A stretch of 64,000 nt of DNA from an uncultured Desulfovibrio sp. (GCA_910587035.1 CAJUMQ010000013.1:1334-65333); one strand, 5' to 3'; positions 7,405 through 16,745 are shown, numbered from the stretch's first letter. Translations and numbers: made by a program. The notes: generated by a model from the sequence alone, not told the origin.

Positions 7405-10084
7405 TAATAATATGCAGGCTGTTCCGCAAGGCGCGGTGCTGGCCGAATGCTGCAGGGATCTTGAGGCGGCCACGACTTCGGCCGCCGGCTGGGTGGAGCG
7501 CAATGCCGAGCTGGTGCGCAATGAACAGGACGGCCTGCTCAAGGAGCTGCGCCGCGCAGCCAGACTGTTCCGGGGCTGCGGACGAGCCGCGACGCGCAGA
7601 ATGTGCGCCGGCGTCTTCGGTCCAAGCCAGGCCGGAAAATCCTATCTTATTTCCGCCCTGGCCAGGGGGTCTTCCAACAGCCTTGGCGCGAAATTTGGCG
7701 AAGAAGTGCGTGATTTTCTTGGCGAGATCAATCCAGTGGGCGGCAAGGAATCCACTGGCCTTGTCACCAGGTTCACCCTGGAGCGCATCACCACACCGGC
7801 GGATTGCCCTGTGGCCCTGCGCATGCTTTCCGAGACCGATCTGGTCAAAATCATCGCCAATTCCTGGTTTGCGGACTGCGAGCATCAGGCTAGACCCGAG
7901 GCAGGCCTCGCGGAGCGTCTGACAGCCATAAAATCCAGATCCGGCCCTGGAAACGGCATGGTCGGCATTGATGACATGGAGGTGCTGCGCGAGTATCTGG
8001 AAAAGGAATTCGCATCCAGGGCAGGCGTGCGGGATCTTGCGCGCGGATACTGGAGCGAGGCCATACCCTTGGCACAAAAGCTGGATCTCGCGGGACGCAT
8101 CAGCCTCTATTCCCTCATATGGGATGAGAACGAGGATTTTACCAGGCTCTTGCGCAAGCTGCTGACTGCCCTGGACAAACTGGGGCATCCCGAAATGCTG
8201 TTCTGCTCCATGAATGCCCTGGTGCCCCGCAGTACCAGCATCATCGATGTGGCAACCCTGTCCGCGCTGGAGCGGGATGAGGGACAGGATACCATCCATG
8301 TGCAGTCGCCAGCCGGCGTGAAATCAGAGATTTCCCCCCCTGTGCTGGCCGCTCTTGCCGCGGAGCTGGTCATTGTAATGGCGGACAGGCCTGCTGATTT
8401 TTTTGAGCATACGGATCTGCTGGATTTTCCCGGCTACAGATCGCGCCTGAACATCACGGATGTGGATCGCGCCCTGAAAAATGAGGGCATGCTCTCCGGC
8501 ATGTTTCTGCGCGGCAAGGTGGCCTATCTGTTCCAGCGCTACTGCGCGGAGCGCGAGCTCAACAGCATGATCCTGTGCATTGGCCCCGGCAATCAGGAGG
8601 TCATGGACCTGCCCAGGGTGATTAATGACTGGGTAACCAGCACCCATGGTGAAAAACCGGAGGATCGGGTTGGCGCCCTTGTCTCGCTCCTTTTTGTGCT
8701 GACAAAGTTCGATATGGAGTTTGAGGAGAAAAAAGGCGCCACAGATCTGAAAATGCGCTGGGACATCCGCCTTGACGCCTCTTTTCTGGATTTTTTTGGC
8801 AAGGAATATGACTGGCCGGACCGCTGGACTCCCGATTCCGGCTTCAGGAACATGTATCTTCTGCGCAATCCCAATTTCAAGTTCCGGACTGTTCTGGACT
8901 ATGATGGCGATGTCGAGACAGGCATCAAGCCCGAAAGCCGGCAGCTGGTGGATGGCCTGCACCAGGCCTTTCTCAACAGCCCCAAGGTGGCTGCGCATTT
9001 TCGTGACCCGGCCAAAGCCTGGGACGAGGCCATGCGGCTCAATGATGGCGGCGCAGGCTGGATTCGCGCAAACCTCGCCCCAGTGTGCGACCCGCGCATA
9101 AAGGAAAGGCAGCTCCTTGCCAACATCGATGCCTGCAGGCAAAACCTCGCGCGCAGGCTGGGGGCATTTTACCGCAGTGATGACAGCGAGCAGCTGCGCA
9201 GGCAAAAAATCCTGCTGGTGAAGAACCTGTTTCAGCATCTGGGCGCCCTTGAGAAAAATACCAGAAGAATGGGCGAGCTTATTCGCGCCTTCACCATATC
9301 GGACAGTTCCATTCTGGACATGCATGCCACGGCGCTCAGACGCTTTCGGGAATTCCGCGCCAGCGCGGATGCCAGGCTGCAGGCAGCCGCTCCGGCCGCC
9401 CCTGCCGATGGCGAAGATGCGGACAGCATTGACCTGGGCAGCCTCAACCCATTTTCCACAGACAATATTGCCGGGGAGCAACAGACCCCGGAGGCCGGAG
9501 AAACTGTTGATGAGGCCGCCTTCTTTGCCGCCTGCATCGAGGGGGCATGGGTGGAGCAATTGCATCGCATTGCCGATGATGCCGTAATGCAAAAATATTT
9601 TATGCTTTCAGGGCATGATTTTTCCGCCCTGGCCACAGAACTTGCCACTGGCGCGGCCCGTCTTGGGCTGAGGGGGCAACTGGCGGAGGCCTTCCGCAAG
9701 GCTGCCAGTTTCAGTGATGCCAACAATTCCGGCATTGTGGCCAGACAGGCAGCCATTGCCGCCAGAATGATCAACGATTATGTGGACTGGCTCGGCTACA
9801 ACCCTGCCACCCGGACTGACAGCGAGCGCACCGTGCATTTGCCCGGAGGCGCCAGCCCGGTGGTTTTCGCAACCCCGCCGCCACTGGCTGGGCTGCCCAA
9901 ACTGGACGAGAAGATCAGCCCATATACAGCCACCTGGCTGTATGACTGGCTCAATGCCCTTGCCGGCATGGTTATGGACAATGTAAACTTCGATGGAGAG
10001 CAGACTGTCAATGTAGCCGAAAACGCGGCACTTGGCGCAATTCTGCGCAAACTGGCCATGAATTGCGGCAGCCAGCCCGCGTGA
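7394..10084 (+). CDS. srfC: SrfC-family putative virulence factor, dynamin-like P-loop GTPase
   Basis: 896 residues. It carries a Walker A GPSQAGKS (76-83), a likely switch threonine in KESTGLVTRF (about 119-128), a DxxG motif DFPG (344-347) and a TKFD motif (437-440) in the NKxD position, so all four GTPase signatures are present, with a large insert between G2 and G3 as in big dynamin-like or SrfC proteins. The second half is mainly helical with a low-complexity Ala/Pro stretch around 660-700. No signal peptide; predicted cytoplasmic or peripherally membrane-bound. Overlaps srfB by 11 bases, indicating translational coupling and probable partnership. SrfC biochemistry is unknown; GTP specificity is inferred from TKxD. 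Confidence 0.82.
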   Translation: MTSDNNMQAVPQGAVLAECCRDLEAATTSAAGWVERNAELVRNEQDGLLKELRRAARLFRGCGRAATRRMCAGVFGPSQAGKSYLISALARGSSNSLGAKFGEEVRDFLGEINPVGGKESTGLVTRFTLERITTPADCPVALRMLSETDLVKIIANSWFADCEHQARPEAGLAERLTAIKSRSGPGNGMVGIDDMEVLREYLEKEFASRAGVRDLARGYWSEAIPLAQKLDLAGRISLYSLIWDENEDFTRLLRKLLTALDKLGHPEMLFCSMNALVPRSTSIIDVATLSALERDEGQDTIHVQSPAGVKSEISPPVLAALAAELVIVMADRPADFFEHTDLLDFPGYRSRLNITDVDRALKNEGMLSGMFLRGKVAYLFQRYCAERELNSMILCIGPGNQEVMDLPRVINDWVTSTHGEKPEDRVGALVSLLFVLTKFDMEFEEKKGATDLKMRWDIRLDASFLDFFGKEYDWPDRWTPDSGFRNMYLLRNPNFKFRTVLDYDGDVETGIKPESRQLVDGLHQAFLNSPKVAAHFRDPAKAWDEAMRLNDGGAGWIRANLAPVCDPRIKERQLLANIDACRQNLARRLGAFYRSDDSEQLRRQKILLVKNLFQHLGALEKNTRRMGELIRAFTISDSSILDMHATALRRFREFRASADARLQAAAPAAPADGEDADSIDLGSLNPFSTDNIAGEQQTPEAGETVDEAAFFAACIEGAWVEQLHRIADDAVMQKYFMLSGHDFSALATELATGAARLGLRGQLAEAFRKAASFSDANNSGIVARQAAIAARMINDYVDWLGYNPATRTDSERTVHLPGGASPVVFATPPPLAGLPKLDEKISPYTATWLYDWLNALAGMVMDNVNFDGEQTVNVAENAALGAILRKLAMNCGSQPA

Positions 10085-10106
10085 ATGGCTTCATAAGGCA
10101 CCAACC

Positions 10107-11078
10107 ATGCAGGCATTTTACAGCGACAACAAGGCCTTTGGCCCTGGCAATGGCACAATCACCCTGAGAGGCGACAATCTGCCCCAGCCACCATGGAGCA
10201 TTGCCCTGCAGCGCTCCACAGACCAGAAATACGCATCCGGCGATGGCCAGTGGGTGGGTGAGATCTGCAGCCTGCCGGCAGCGGCGCAGATAGGCGCCAA
10301 TGGCGATCTGAACATTCCCATTGGCCCCGGCATTGTGGATTCTCTGGATCAGCTTGAGCAGTACCGCGTGATTCTCAAGGGCGCAGGCGGCAAAACAGCA
10401 AACGCCAGGCTGGCCCTTGGCTCCATAAGCCGCAGCCCGGATGCCAGGCTGGACAATACAGCAAGACCCAGGCAGGAACTGCCAAAACCGGCCAAACCGG
10501 AGCCTGTGCCCGAGCGCGCGGAGGCGATAATTCTGCCCGAGCCGGCAAAACAGGACGCACCCACAGGCAAAAAAAAGCTTTTACGCTACACCATTGTATG
10601 CGTGCTCGCCCTGCTCTGCGTGCTCTGGGCCATTTTTGACCGCAACCGCAAAAGTGAGGACGCAGCCCCGCAAAAAACGGGAATTGAGCAGCCAGCCGGA
10701 TCTGATGCGGCCGCGCAGGTGCGTGCCTTTTTCACCAGCCAGAACCACACGGCCAAAGGGGCTGCGGATCTGGCCCTTAAATTGCCAAAAGATGACATCC
10801 CCAGCCAGGATGCAGCCTACAGGCTTTATTATTACGCGGCCGAAAATGGCGAGCCCTCCATTTATCTTGACTATGCCGCATGCCTTGATCCATCCCGCGC
10901 CCAATGGGGCACAATCCAAAAGGATGCGCTCCAGGCTGGGGAAATCTACCGCAAGGCCATGGGCGCCAATATGGCCGGAGCCGCCGAGGCGCTGGAGAAC
11001 ATGCGCGCCTGGCTGAAAAACGCGGCCGAACAGGGGGATCAGAAAGCCTCCGCCTGGCTGAAACAGATGAAAGAATAA
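10107..11078 (+). CDS. single-pass membrane protein with Sel1/TPR-like C-terminus
   Basis: 323 residues without a recognised N-terminal family. Residues 1-110 form a compact, probably beta-rich cytoplasmic domain, 110-155 a Pro/Glu-rich linker, and 160-177 a single membrane segment preceded by KKK, which predicts N-in/C-out topology. The C-terminal 100 residues contain Sel1-like helical repeats (AAENGEPSIYLDYAACL and NAAEQGDQKASAWL). It lies 22 bases after srfC and 15 before the vWA gene, so it could physically connect the cytoplasmic SrfB/SrfC pair to the periplasmic vWA and SUMF1-like proteins. That connecting role is inference from topology and position only. Confidence 0.7.
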   Translation: MQAFYSDNKAFGPGNGTITLRGDNLPQPPWSIALQRSTDQKYASGDGQWVGEICSLPAAAQIGANGDLNIPIGPGIVDSLDQLEQYRVILKGAGGKTANARLALGSISRSPDARLDNTARPRQELPKPAKPEPVPERAEAIILPEPAKQDAPTGKKKLLRYTIVCVLALLCVLWAIFDRNRKSEDAAPQKTGIEQPAGSDAAAQVRAFFTSQNHTAKGAADLALKLPKDDIPSQDAAYRLYYYAAENGEPSIYLDYAACLDPSRAQWGTIQKDALQAGEIYRKAMGANMAGAAEALENMRAWLKNAAEQGDQKASAWLKQMKE

Positions 11079-11093
11079 AACCGGGGGGACACC

Positions 11094-13046
11094 ATGAGAC
11101 ATTTTATACCTGTCTGCATATTCTCCACCCTGCTGCTTCTTTTGGCCGCGCAGGCACTCTCCGCGGCGCCACTGGCGCAGGAAGGCAAAAAAACCGTTTA
11201 CCAGCGCCTGGTCACGCACCCTGGCGCAAAACTTTATGATGGTCCTGGCGCGGATGCAGCCATTGTGCGCGACCCCGTCACCACTTTCACAGTCATGTAT
11301 ATTTATGACCGCAAGGATGGCCGTGTGCAGGTGGGCGCTGGCAGTGACAAGCCTGATGGCTGGATTGACAGCGCCATGGCCACAGAATGGCCGCAAGCCA
11401 TCACCATGGTCTTCACCGATCGCACAGGGCGGGACCCGGTGCTGTTCTTCCGCGATCATAAGGCTCTTGAAAATGTCTGCCGTCTGGATCAGATCGGACC
11501 GGCCATCAGGAATTTTCAGAAGGAAATTTCCGCCAGTGGCGCCAGTCTGCCGGCAGATTACCCGGTTGTGGCGGCGGAGCCCATAGCCAGCGCCGTTTCT
11601 GAAGACAATTTTTATCTTTTGCCTGTGCTTTCTGTTGACGACCAGTTTTACGCCCAGCAGGGCCCAAGGCTGCTGGAGGTGGCGTCAATCAATCCAGGCG
11701 TCAATGCCCAGGCCTCTGCCGGCGCGGATTTGCGTACCGGTTTCGCCTTTGTCATAGACACGACAATTTCCATGAAGCCGTATATCGATCAGACAATACA
11801 GCTTGTGCGCAAACTGTATGACGATCTTGAAAAAAGCCCCTATGCTGACAAGCTGGCCTTTGCTGTAGTGGCTTTTCGCAACAATACCGAGCGTACGCCA
11901 GGCCTTGGCTACACTGCCAAAATCATAAGCGACTTCACCACGGTGAAAGATCGCGCCAAGCTGGAGAAGGCCCTTGCCGAGGTTCGCGAGGCCACTGTCT
12001 CATCCCATGAAATCAATGAGGATTCCTTTGCCGGCATTAAGGAGGCCGTGGACCACCTTTCGTGGCAGGATTATGGCAGCCGGGTGATGATGCTGACCAC
12101 GGATGCCGGCCCGCTTGGGGCAGGCGATCCGGCATCCTCCACCGGTTTTTCACCCCAGACGCTGGCAGACTATCTACGCGCGAACAAAATATACCTCACT
12201 GCCCTGCATGTGAAAAATCCCCGCGCTGCCGCAAATCAGAAATATGCGGCCGCCGCCTACCGCGAGCTCACCCGCCAGAGCGACAACCAGGCCAGCTATA
12301 TAGCGCTGGACGCCTCCACCCCAGCCAAGGGGGCGGCGGCATTCAACAAGGTGGCAGGCATTCTGGCCAAATCATACGAAAAGGTTGCAGCGGCCACTGC
12401 GGAGGGCAAGCTGCTGCCAAAACCGGAGGCCCGCGTGGCCAAAACACCGGAGGATGAAGCCAGGCGCATAGCCGAGAGCACTGGCTATGCCATGCAACTG
12501 CAATTTCTGGGCAACAAGGCAAAGGCCACAGCGCCGGAAGTGGTAAACGCCTGGATTGCGGATGCCGATCTGCAAAAACTGGCGGAAAATCCAGGCAATG
12601 CCCCGGTGCTTGCCGTTGAGCCTGCCGTGCTCCTCACCAAAGGCCAGCTGAGCAATCTTTACAAACAGCTGAAGCTTCTGCTTGCCGGCAGCGAGCAGGC
12701 TTTTCTCAATGGCGATGCGGATCTGTTTGGTCAAATCGCCTCCGCCGCCGCTCAGATGAGCCGAGATCCAGGCCAGTTCTCCCTGCATCCGGACCGCAAT
12801 CTGGCCGAGAATGGACTCCTTGACGAGGTTCTTGACGGCCTGCCATACAAAAGCGTCATAGGCGCCATGAGCAGGCGCGACTGGGAGGATATGTCCACAG
12901 GCCAAAGGGATGCCTTCATCAAAAGAATCAAGAGCCTGCTTGCGCGTTATGAGGCCTATGACAGGGATGCAACCCACTGGGAGAGTTTTGGGGCGGCCAA
13001 TCCCGCGGACAGGGTCTATCGTGTGCCCCTCTCCATGCTGCCATGA
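11094..13046 (+). CDS. secreted von Willebrand factor A protein, PpkA periplasmic-region-like
   Basis: 650 residues with a signal peptide (first ~24 residues, ending ALSAAP). Residues 30-100 resemble an SH3-like module; a vWA domain follows with a MIDAS-type DTTIS at 222-226 and a second acidic site in LTTDAGPLG, then a helical C-terminal half. Exported with no kinase domain and no other membrane segment, so predicted periplasmic. The overall layout recalls the extracytoplasmic vWA part of the type VI secretion kinase PpkA, but here the part stands alone. Its stop codon overlaps the start of the ABC ATPase gene (ATGA), tying it to the TagT/S/R-like genes. Ligand unknown. Confidence 0.75.
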   Translation: MRHFIPVCIFSTLLLLLAAQALSAAPLAQEGKKTVYQRLVTHPGAKLYDGPGADAAIVRDPVTTFTVMYIYDRKDGRVQVGAGSDKPDGWIDSAMATEWPQAITMVFTDRTGRDPVLFFRDHKALENVCRLDQIGPAIRNFQKEISASGASLPADYPVVAAEPIASAVSEDNFYLLPVLSVDDQFYAQQGPRLLEVASINPGVNAQASAGADLRTGFAFVIDTTISMKPYIDQTIQLVRKLYDDLEKSPYADKLAFAVVAFRNNTERTPGLGYTAKIISDFTTVKDRAKLEKALAEVREATVSSHEINEDSFAGIKEAVDHLSWQDYGSRVMMLTTDAGPLGAGDPASSTGFSPQTLADYLRANKIYLTALHVKNPRAAANQKYAAAAYRELTRQSDNQASYIALDASTPAKGAAAFNKVAGILAKSYEKVAAATAEGKLLPKPEARVAKTPEDEARRIAESTGYAMQLQFLGNKAKATAPEVVNAWIADADLQKLAENPGNAPVLAVEPAVLLTKGQLSNLYKQLKLLLAGSEQAFLNGDADLFGQIASAAAQMSRDPGQFSLHPDRNLAENGLLDEVLDGLPYKSVIGAMSRRDWEDMSTGQRDAFIKRIKSLLARYEAYDRDATHWESFGAANPADRVYRVPLSMLP

Positions 13047-13798
13047 GTGAGCAAATCTATAGCATAAGGGAACTGCTCAAAAGCCGGTCCAGGGAACATG
13101 GCTACAGGCTGCTTGTGCGCAGCCTGACCATAAGACGCGGCGACAGGATAGCCATCACCGGCCCAAGCGGATGTGGCAAGAGCACTACCCTGGACATCCT
13201 GGGCCTGAGCCTCAGCCCGGATTCGGCGCGCCAGTTCCTGTTCGCGCCGCCAGAAGGCCAGAGCATCCGCATTCTCCCCCTCTGGAAAGGCGGGCACACC
13301 GATGCCCTGGCTGCCATCCGCATGGCCAGCATGGGCTATGTGCTGCAGTCCGGCGAGCTGCTGCCATACCTCAATGTGGCGGAAAACATCATGCTCCCGG
13401 CCCTGCTTGCCGGCATGTCAAAAACATCGGCCAGGGAGTCGGCCCTGGCTCTTGCGCAACGCCTGGGCATCGACACCCTGCTCCAGGCGCTGCCAGGCAC
13501 CCTTTCGGTGGGCGAAAGGCAGAGAGCGGCCATAGCCAGAGCCCTGGCTGCCCACCCGGCTGTAATACTTGCCGATGAGCCAACAGCAGCCCTGGATCCT
13601 CTCCATGCCAAAAGGGTCATGATTACCTTTCTGGAGGCAGTCAAGAATCTGGGCTCCACCCTGATACTGGTTACCCACAACGAACCCTGGGCCATGCGCG
13701 GCGGCCTGAAAATACTGCGCTTTGAAATGGCGGAGGATTCACAGGGCACAACGGCTATCCTTGATGACGCGGAGACGGATCATGAGCCAGGCCTTTGA
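13043..13798 (+). CDS. ABC transporter ATPase, LolD/MacB type (TagT-like)
   Basis: 251 residues with Walker A GPSGCGKST (40-48), Q-loop YVLQSGELLPYL, signature LSVGERQ (a variant of LSGGQ), Walker B VILADEPTAALDP and the switch His in LVTHNE. Such ATPases drive MacB/FtsX-fold permeases, which transmit force across the membrane instead of moving a substrate through a channel. The permease gene overlaps it by 17 bases. Followed by a SUMF1-domain protein, the trio matches the gene content of tagT-tagS-tagR, which acts upstream of PpkA in Pseudomonas type VI secretion control. The Tag label is by analogy; MacB-like or Lol-like transport is the alternative. Confidence 0.85.
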   Translation: MSEQIYSIRELLKSRSREHGYRLLVRSLTIRRGDRIAITGPSGCGKSTTLDILGLSLSPDSARQFLFAPPEGQSIRILPLWKGGHTDALAAIRMASMGYVLQSGELLPYLNVAENIMLPALLAGMSKTSARESALALAQRLGIDTLLQALPGTLSVGERQRAAIARALAAHPAVILADEPTAALDPLHAKRVMITFLEAVKNLGSTLILVTHNEPWAMRGGLKILRFEMAEDSQGTTAILDDAETDHEPGL

Positions 13799-14996
13799 GA
13801 GCGTTTATCTGGCATTCAGGGACTGGAAGCATGAATTCCTGCTCTCCATCTGCGCGGTTCTCGGTCTGGCCAGCATGCTTGCGCCGGTGCTGGTGCTTCA
13901 GGGCATAAAAAATGGTGTAATCGATGGCATGCGTTCCCGGCTGCTTGAGGATCCATCCGTGCTCATCATCACTCCCAAAAGCGATGATGGCCACTATGAC
14001 AGGGACTTCATCGCCAGTCTGGCCCAGCTGCCAGGAGCGAGATTCGCCATAGGCCGCACAAGGGAGACGGCCACGGACATGACCCTGTTCAATCCGGATC
14101 GCAACATTCACGCCAGCATTGCCTTTGAGCCGGCAGCCGAGGGTGAGCCGGTGCTGGCCAACAATGGCATAAAGGCTCCCAAAAATGCAAAGGAGCCGCA
14201 AATTGTGCTCTCCCAGCCGGCTGCCAGAGCGCTGGGCGCCGCCACTGGCGATATTCTCGAGGCCAGACTGGGGCGCAGGACACCGCAGGGAAAGCTCGAA
14301 TCCGTCACTGTACCCCTGACTGTTGCGGCGGTGCTCCCTATTACCGCAGCCGACCGCAGAATGGCTTTCGCGCCTCTGGAATTTCTGGAGGATGCGGAGA
14401 ACTATCGCGACTATCTGGCCGTGCCTGCCAGGGATTTTAGCGGCAACCCCAATCCGGGCAGACGGGAATATGCCTCCTTTCGCCTCTATGCCGCCAATCT
14501 GGATGCTGTGGGCAGCCTGGCTGATTATCTGGCCGCAAAAAATATCGAAACCATAACCAGAGCGCGGGAGATAGCCTCCATCCGCAACCTTGAGGCAGCC
14601 ATCAATCAGGTGATTCTCATCATTTCCCTGGCAGTTGGCGCCGGCTTTACCGCCTTTACCCTGAGCTCGGCCCAGAGCGCGGCCAGCCGAAAGACCAGAA
14701 TGCTGGGAATGCTGCGGCTGCTGGGATTCAAGCGTTTTGCCCTGCTGCTGTATCCTCTGGCCCAATGCCTGCTCACTGCCTGTGCAGGCATTGTCCTGTC
14801 CTTTGGGCTGTATTTTGGCGCCAGCCTCGCGGTGGTGGCGGCCTTTGCCAGCCAGGGCGGAATAAGCTGCCATCTTGGGCTTGCCGACATCTGCCTGACA
14901 GTTCTGGCTGTGCTGGCCCTATCGGCCCTTGCCAGCGCCAGGGCGGCCTGGCAGGCCTCCAATGTCGAGCCATCCTGCGCCCTGCGGGAGGAATAA
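13782..14996 (+). CDS. FtsX/MacB-type ABC permease (TagS-like)
   Basis: 404 residues. The start at 13782 gives MSQAFESVYLAF; the upstream open frame is inside the ATPase gene. Topology fits the four-helix MacB/FtsX fold: one helix at about 20-45 (LLSICAVLGLASMLAPVLVL), a large periplasmic domain of about 230 residues, then three helices near the C-terminus (starting around LIISLAVGAGFTAF, LLLYPLAQCLLTA and ICLTVLAVLALSAL). It works with the preceding ATPase. The downstream SUMF1-domain gene begins 3 bases after its stop behind a GGAGGA site, so the three genes are surely co-translated. Confidence 0.85.
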   Translation: MSQAFESVYLAFRDWKHEFLLSICAVLGLASMLAPVLVLQGIKNGVIDGMRSRLLEDPSVLIITPKSDDGHYDRDFIASLAQLPGARFAIGRTRETATDMTLFNPDRNIHASIAFEPAAEGEPVLANNGIKAPKNAKEPQIVLSQPAARALGAATGDILEARLGRRTPQGKLESVTVPLTVAAVLPITAADRRMAFAPLEFLEDAENYRDYLAVPARDFSGNPNPGRREYASFRLYAANLDAVGSLADYLAAKNIETITRAREIASIRNLEAAINQVILIISLAVGAGFTAFTLSSAQSAASRKTRMLGMLRLLGFKRFALLLYPLAQCLLTACAGIVLSFGLYFGASLAVVAAFASQGGISCHLGLADICLTVLAVLALSALASARAAWQASNVEPSCALREE

Positions 14997-14999
14997 CCT

Positions 15000-16745
15000 A
15001 TGCCCGCGATAATTCTGGCATCCATACTGGCTATCCTGCTTTGTTCCATGCCATCACTGGCGGCTTTCCGCTCCGCCAGCGACGGGGTTGACCCGCAGGC
15101 AGCCTTCAATCCCCATCCGGCAGGGGATGACATCGTGCTGCCCATGCCCTGTGGCCTGGGCATGGTTCTCAAGGCTGTGGAGATACCAGGCGGCCTTTTG
15201 CAGGATCGTTCTTTCAGGATGGGCATAGTCAGCGAAAAGGAGGATGGCCGCAAGATATATGAAAGGCGGTTCACAGGCCATATATCCGCCCCTTTCACCA
15301 AGGCGGAGCTGCCTCCTCCCTGGCTGGACGCTCTTGATGACAAGGCCAATGAAAAAGCCACATGGTATTTTATAGGCAAGTACGAAGTCAGCAGGCTGCA
15401 ATGGCAGGCTGTGATGTCTGCCCTTAATGCCGAGGGCGATGAAGATGTCTCCTCCTGCCCAACAGCGGCCATACAGGGGGCGAATTTGCCCATGACAGAC
15501 ATCTCCTGGTTCCAGGCCCAGGATTTTCTTGCCCGTTATAATGCCTGGCTTGTGAAAAATCACAGCAGGGCTCTGCCGGCCTTTGCCGGCTCGCATAATC
15601 TCGGTTTTCTCAGGCTGCCTACAGAGGAGGAATGGGAATATGCCGCGCGTGGCGGCACTGCCGTGCCTCCGGAATGGTGGGAGGAAAATGACCTTTTTCC
15701 CATGGAGGACAAACTTCTTGCCAGGGATTTCGGAGTCTTCAACTCAGGTTCCGTTCTGTCCGGGCCAGCGGCCATTGGCTCGCGCCATCCCAATCCCCTG
15801 GGTATCCATGATGTGATTGGCAATGCGCGTGAAATGGTGGATGGATTTTTCCGCTTTTCAGTTGCGGACATGCAGAATGGCCACACACAAAGGCGTCTGC
15901 ATGGCTCTGCCGGCGGCATAATCACCAAGGGGGGGAGTTTTCGCAGCGATGAAACCGAGATTCTGCCTGGTGTGCGCGATGAGATGCCTCTCTTTAATGC
16001 CAGGGGGCCAGGCAAGGCTTCAGACCTGGGATTTCGCGTTGTCCTGGGCGCCCTGAATGTGCCGGCCGGCGCAAGGCTGGAAAGCCTGAGGGCTGAGGAG
16101 AACAGTCTGCAAAGCCCCAGGAACCTGCCAGCTGCCACTGTGGATCCTGATAATTATGCCGATCCAATCCAGGCTTTGAGCGCCATTGCGGCCAATGGCG
16201 ATGAGCAGATCAAAAAGGATCTGGAGAAGATAAAAAACAGCCTTGAGGAGCGGGAAAGCGCCAGGGCCGCGCAAAATTCGCGCCAGCTGGAGAGGGCTTT
16301 CCGCTCATTGCTATATCAGGCCGAAACCCTGCGGGCCTTTGCCTACCGTTATGTGGAGGTGCAAAAGGAAAAAAAGGCTGCCAGCGACATTCTGGCAAGA
16401 AATCCTGGGGGAGAAAACCGCAAAAAGGCACTGGAGCTGGAGGCCATGCTGGGCCAGTATCTGGCGGACTATCTGCAGTCCCTGCAAATGGGCGCAAACT
16501 ATTATAAATCCGGCATTGCGGCTCTGTGCCAGGAGCCGCCACAGGAGCTGGAGACCCTCTATACACGCGCAAAGAGAGAATATGGTGGCGCAGGCGTCTT
16601 TAATGAGCATATGCGCCAAAATCTCCGGAGCCTTGAAAAATTTACCGCCATAGCCATGGGCAAAGGTGTCGATGCCCTGAGCCAGCGCGAAATACTGGAA
16701 GGCATCATTCCTGAGAGACACTTCAAGGCCATACAGTTTAACTGA
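15000..16745 (+). CDS. exported SUMF1/FGE-sulfatase-domain protein (TagR-like)
   Basis: 581 residues with a signal peptide (1 to ~22, ending MPSLAAF). Residues ~50-350 form a formylglycine-generating-enzyme-type fold: YFIGKYEVSRLQWQ, MTDISWFQAQDF, LRLPTEEEWEYAARGG, GNAREMVDGFF, GGSFRSD and LGFRVVL are all typical. The C-terminal ~220 residues are charged and helical, probably coiled-coil. I do not see the cysteine pair needed for formylglycine formation in the usual C-terminal position, so a binding or scaffold role as proposed for TagR is more likely than enzymatic activity. Last gene of the SrfABC/vWA/ABC cluster. Confidence 0.82.
   Translation: MPAIILASILAILLCSMPSLAAFRSASDGVDPQAAFNPHPAGDDIVLPMPCGLGMVLKAVEIPGGLLQDRSFRMGIVSEKEDGRKIYERRFTGHISAPFTKAELPPPWLDALDDKANEKATWYFIGKYEVSRLQWQAVMSALNAEGDEDVSSCPTAAIQGANLPMTDISWFQAQDFLARYNAWLVKNHSRALPAFAGSHNLGFLRLPTEEEWEYAARGGTAVPPEWWEENDLFPMEDKLLARDFGVFNSGSVLSGPAAIGSRHPNPLGIHDVIGNAREMVDGFFRFSVADMQNGHTQRRLHGSAGGIITKGGSFRSDETEILPGVRDEMPLFNARGPGKASDLGFRVVLGALNVPAGARLESLRAEENSLQSPRNLPAATVDPDNYADPIQALSAIAANGDEQIKKDLEKIKNSLEERESARAAQNSRQLERAFRSLLYQAETLRAFAYRYVEVQKEKKAASDILARNPGGENRKKALELEAMLGQYLADYLQSLQMGANYYKSGIAALCQEPPQELETLYTRAKREYGGAGVFNEHMRQNLRSLEKFTAIAMGKGVDALSQREILEGIIPERHFKAIQFN

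Noticed and set aside
7292..8299. 335-codon minus-strand frame across srfB/srfC
   Set aside because: Shadow of the P-loop region of srfC; no start signal and no recognisable family.
13043..16745. Type VI secretion locus
   Set aside because: Only TagT/S/R-like and vWA genes resemble this pathway; no tssB/C sheath, tssE/F/G/K baseplate, tssJ/L/M membrane complex, hcp, vgrG or clpV gene is in the window, so I do not call a secretion system.
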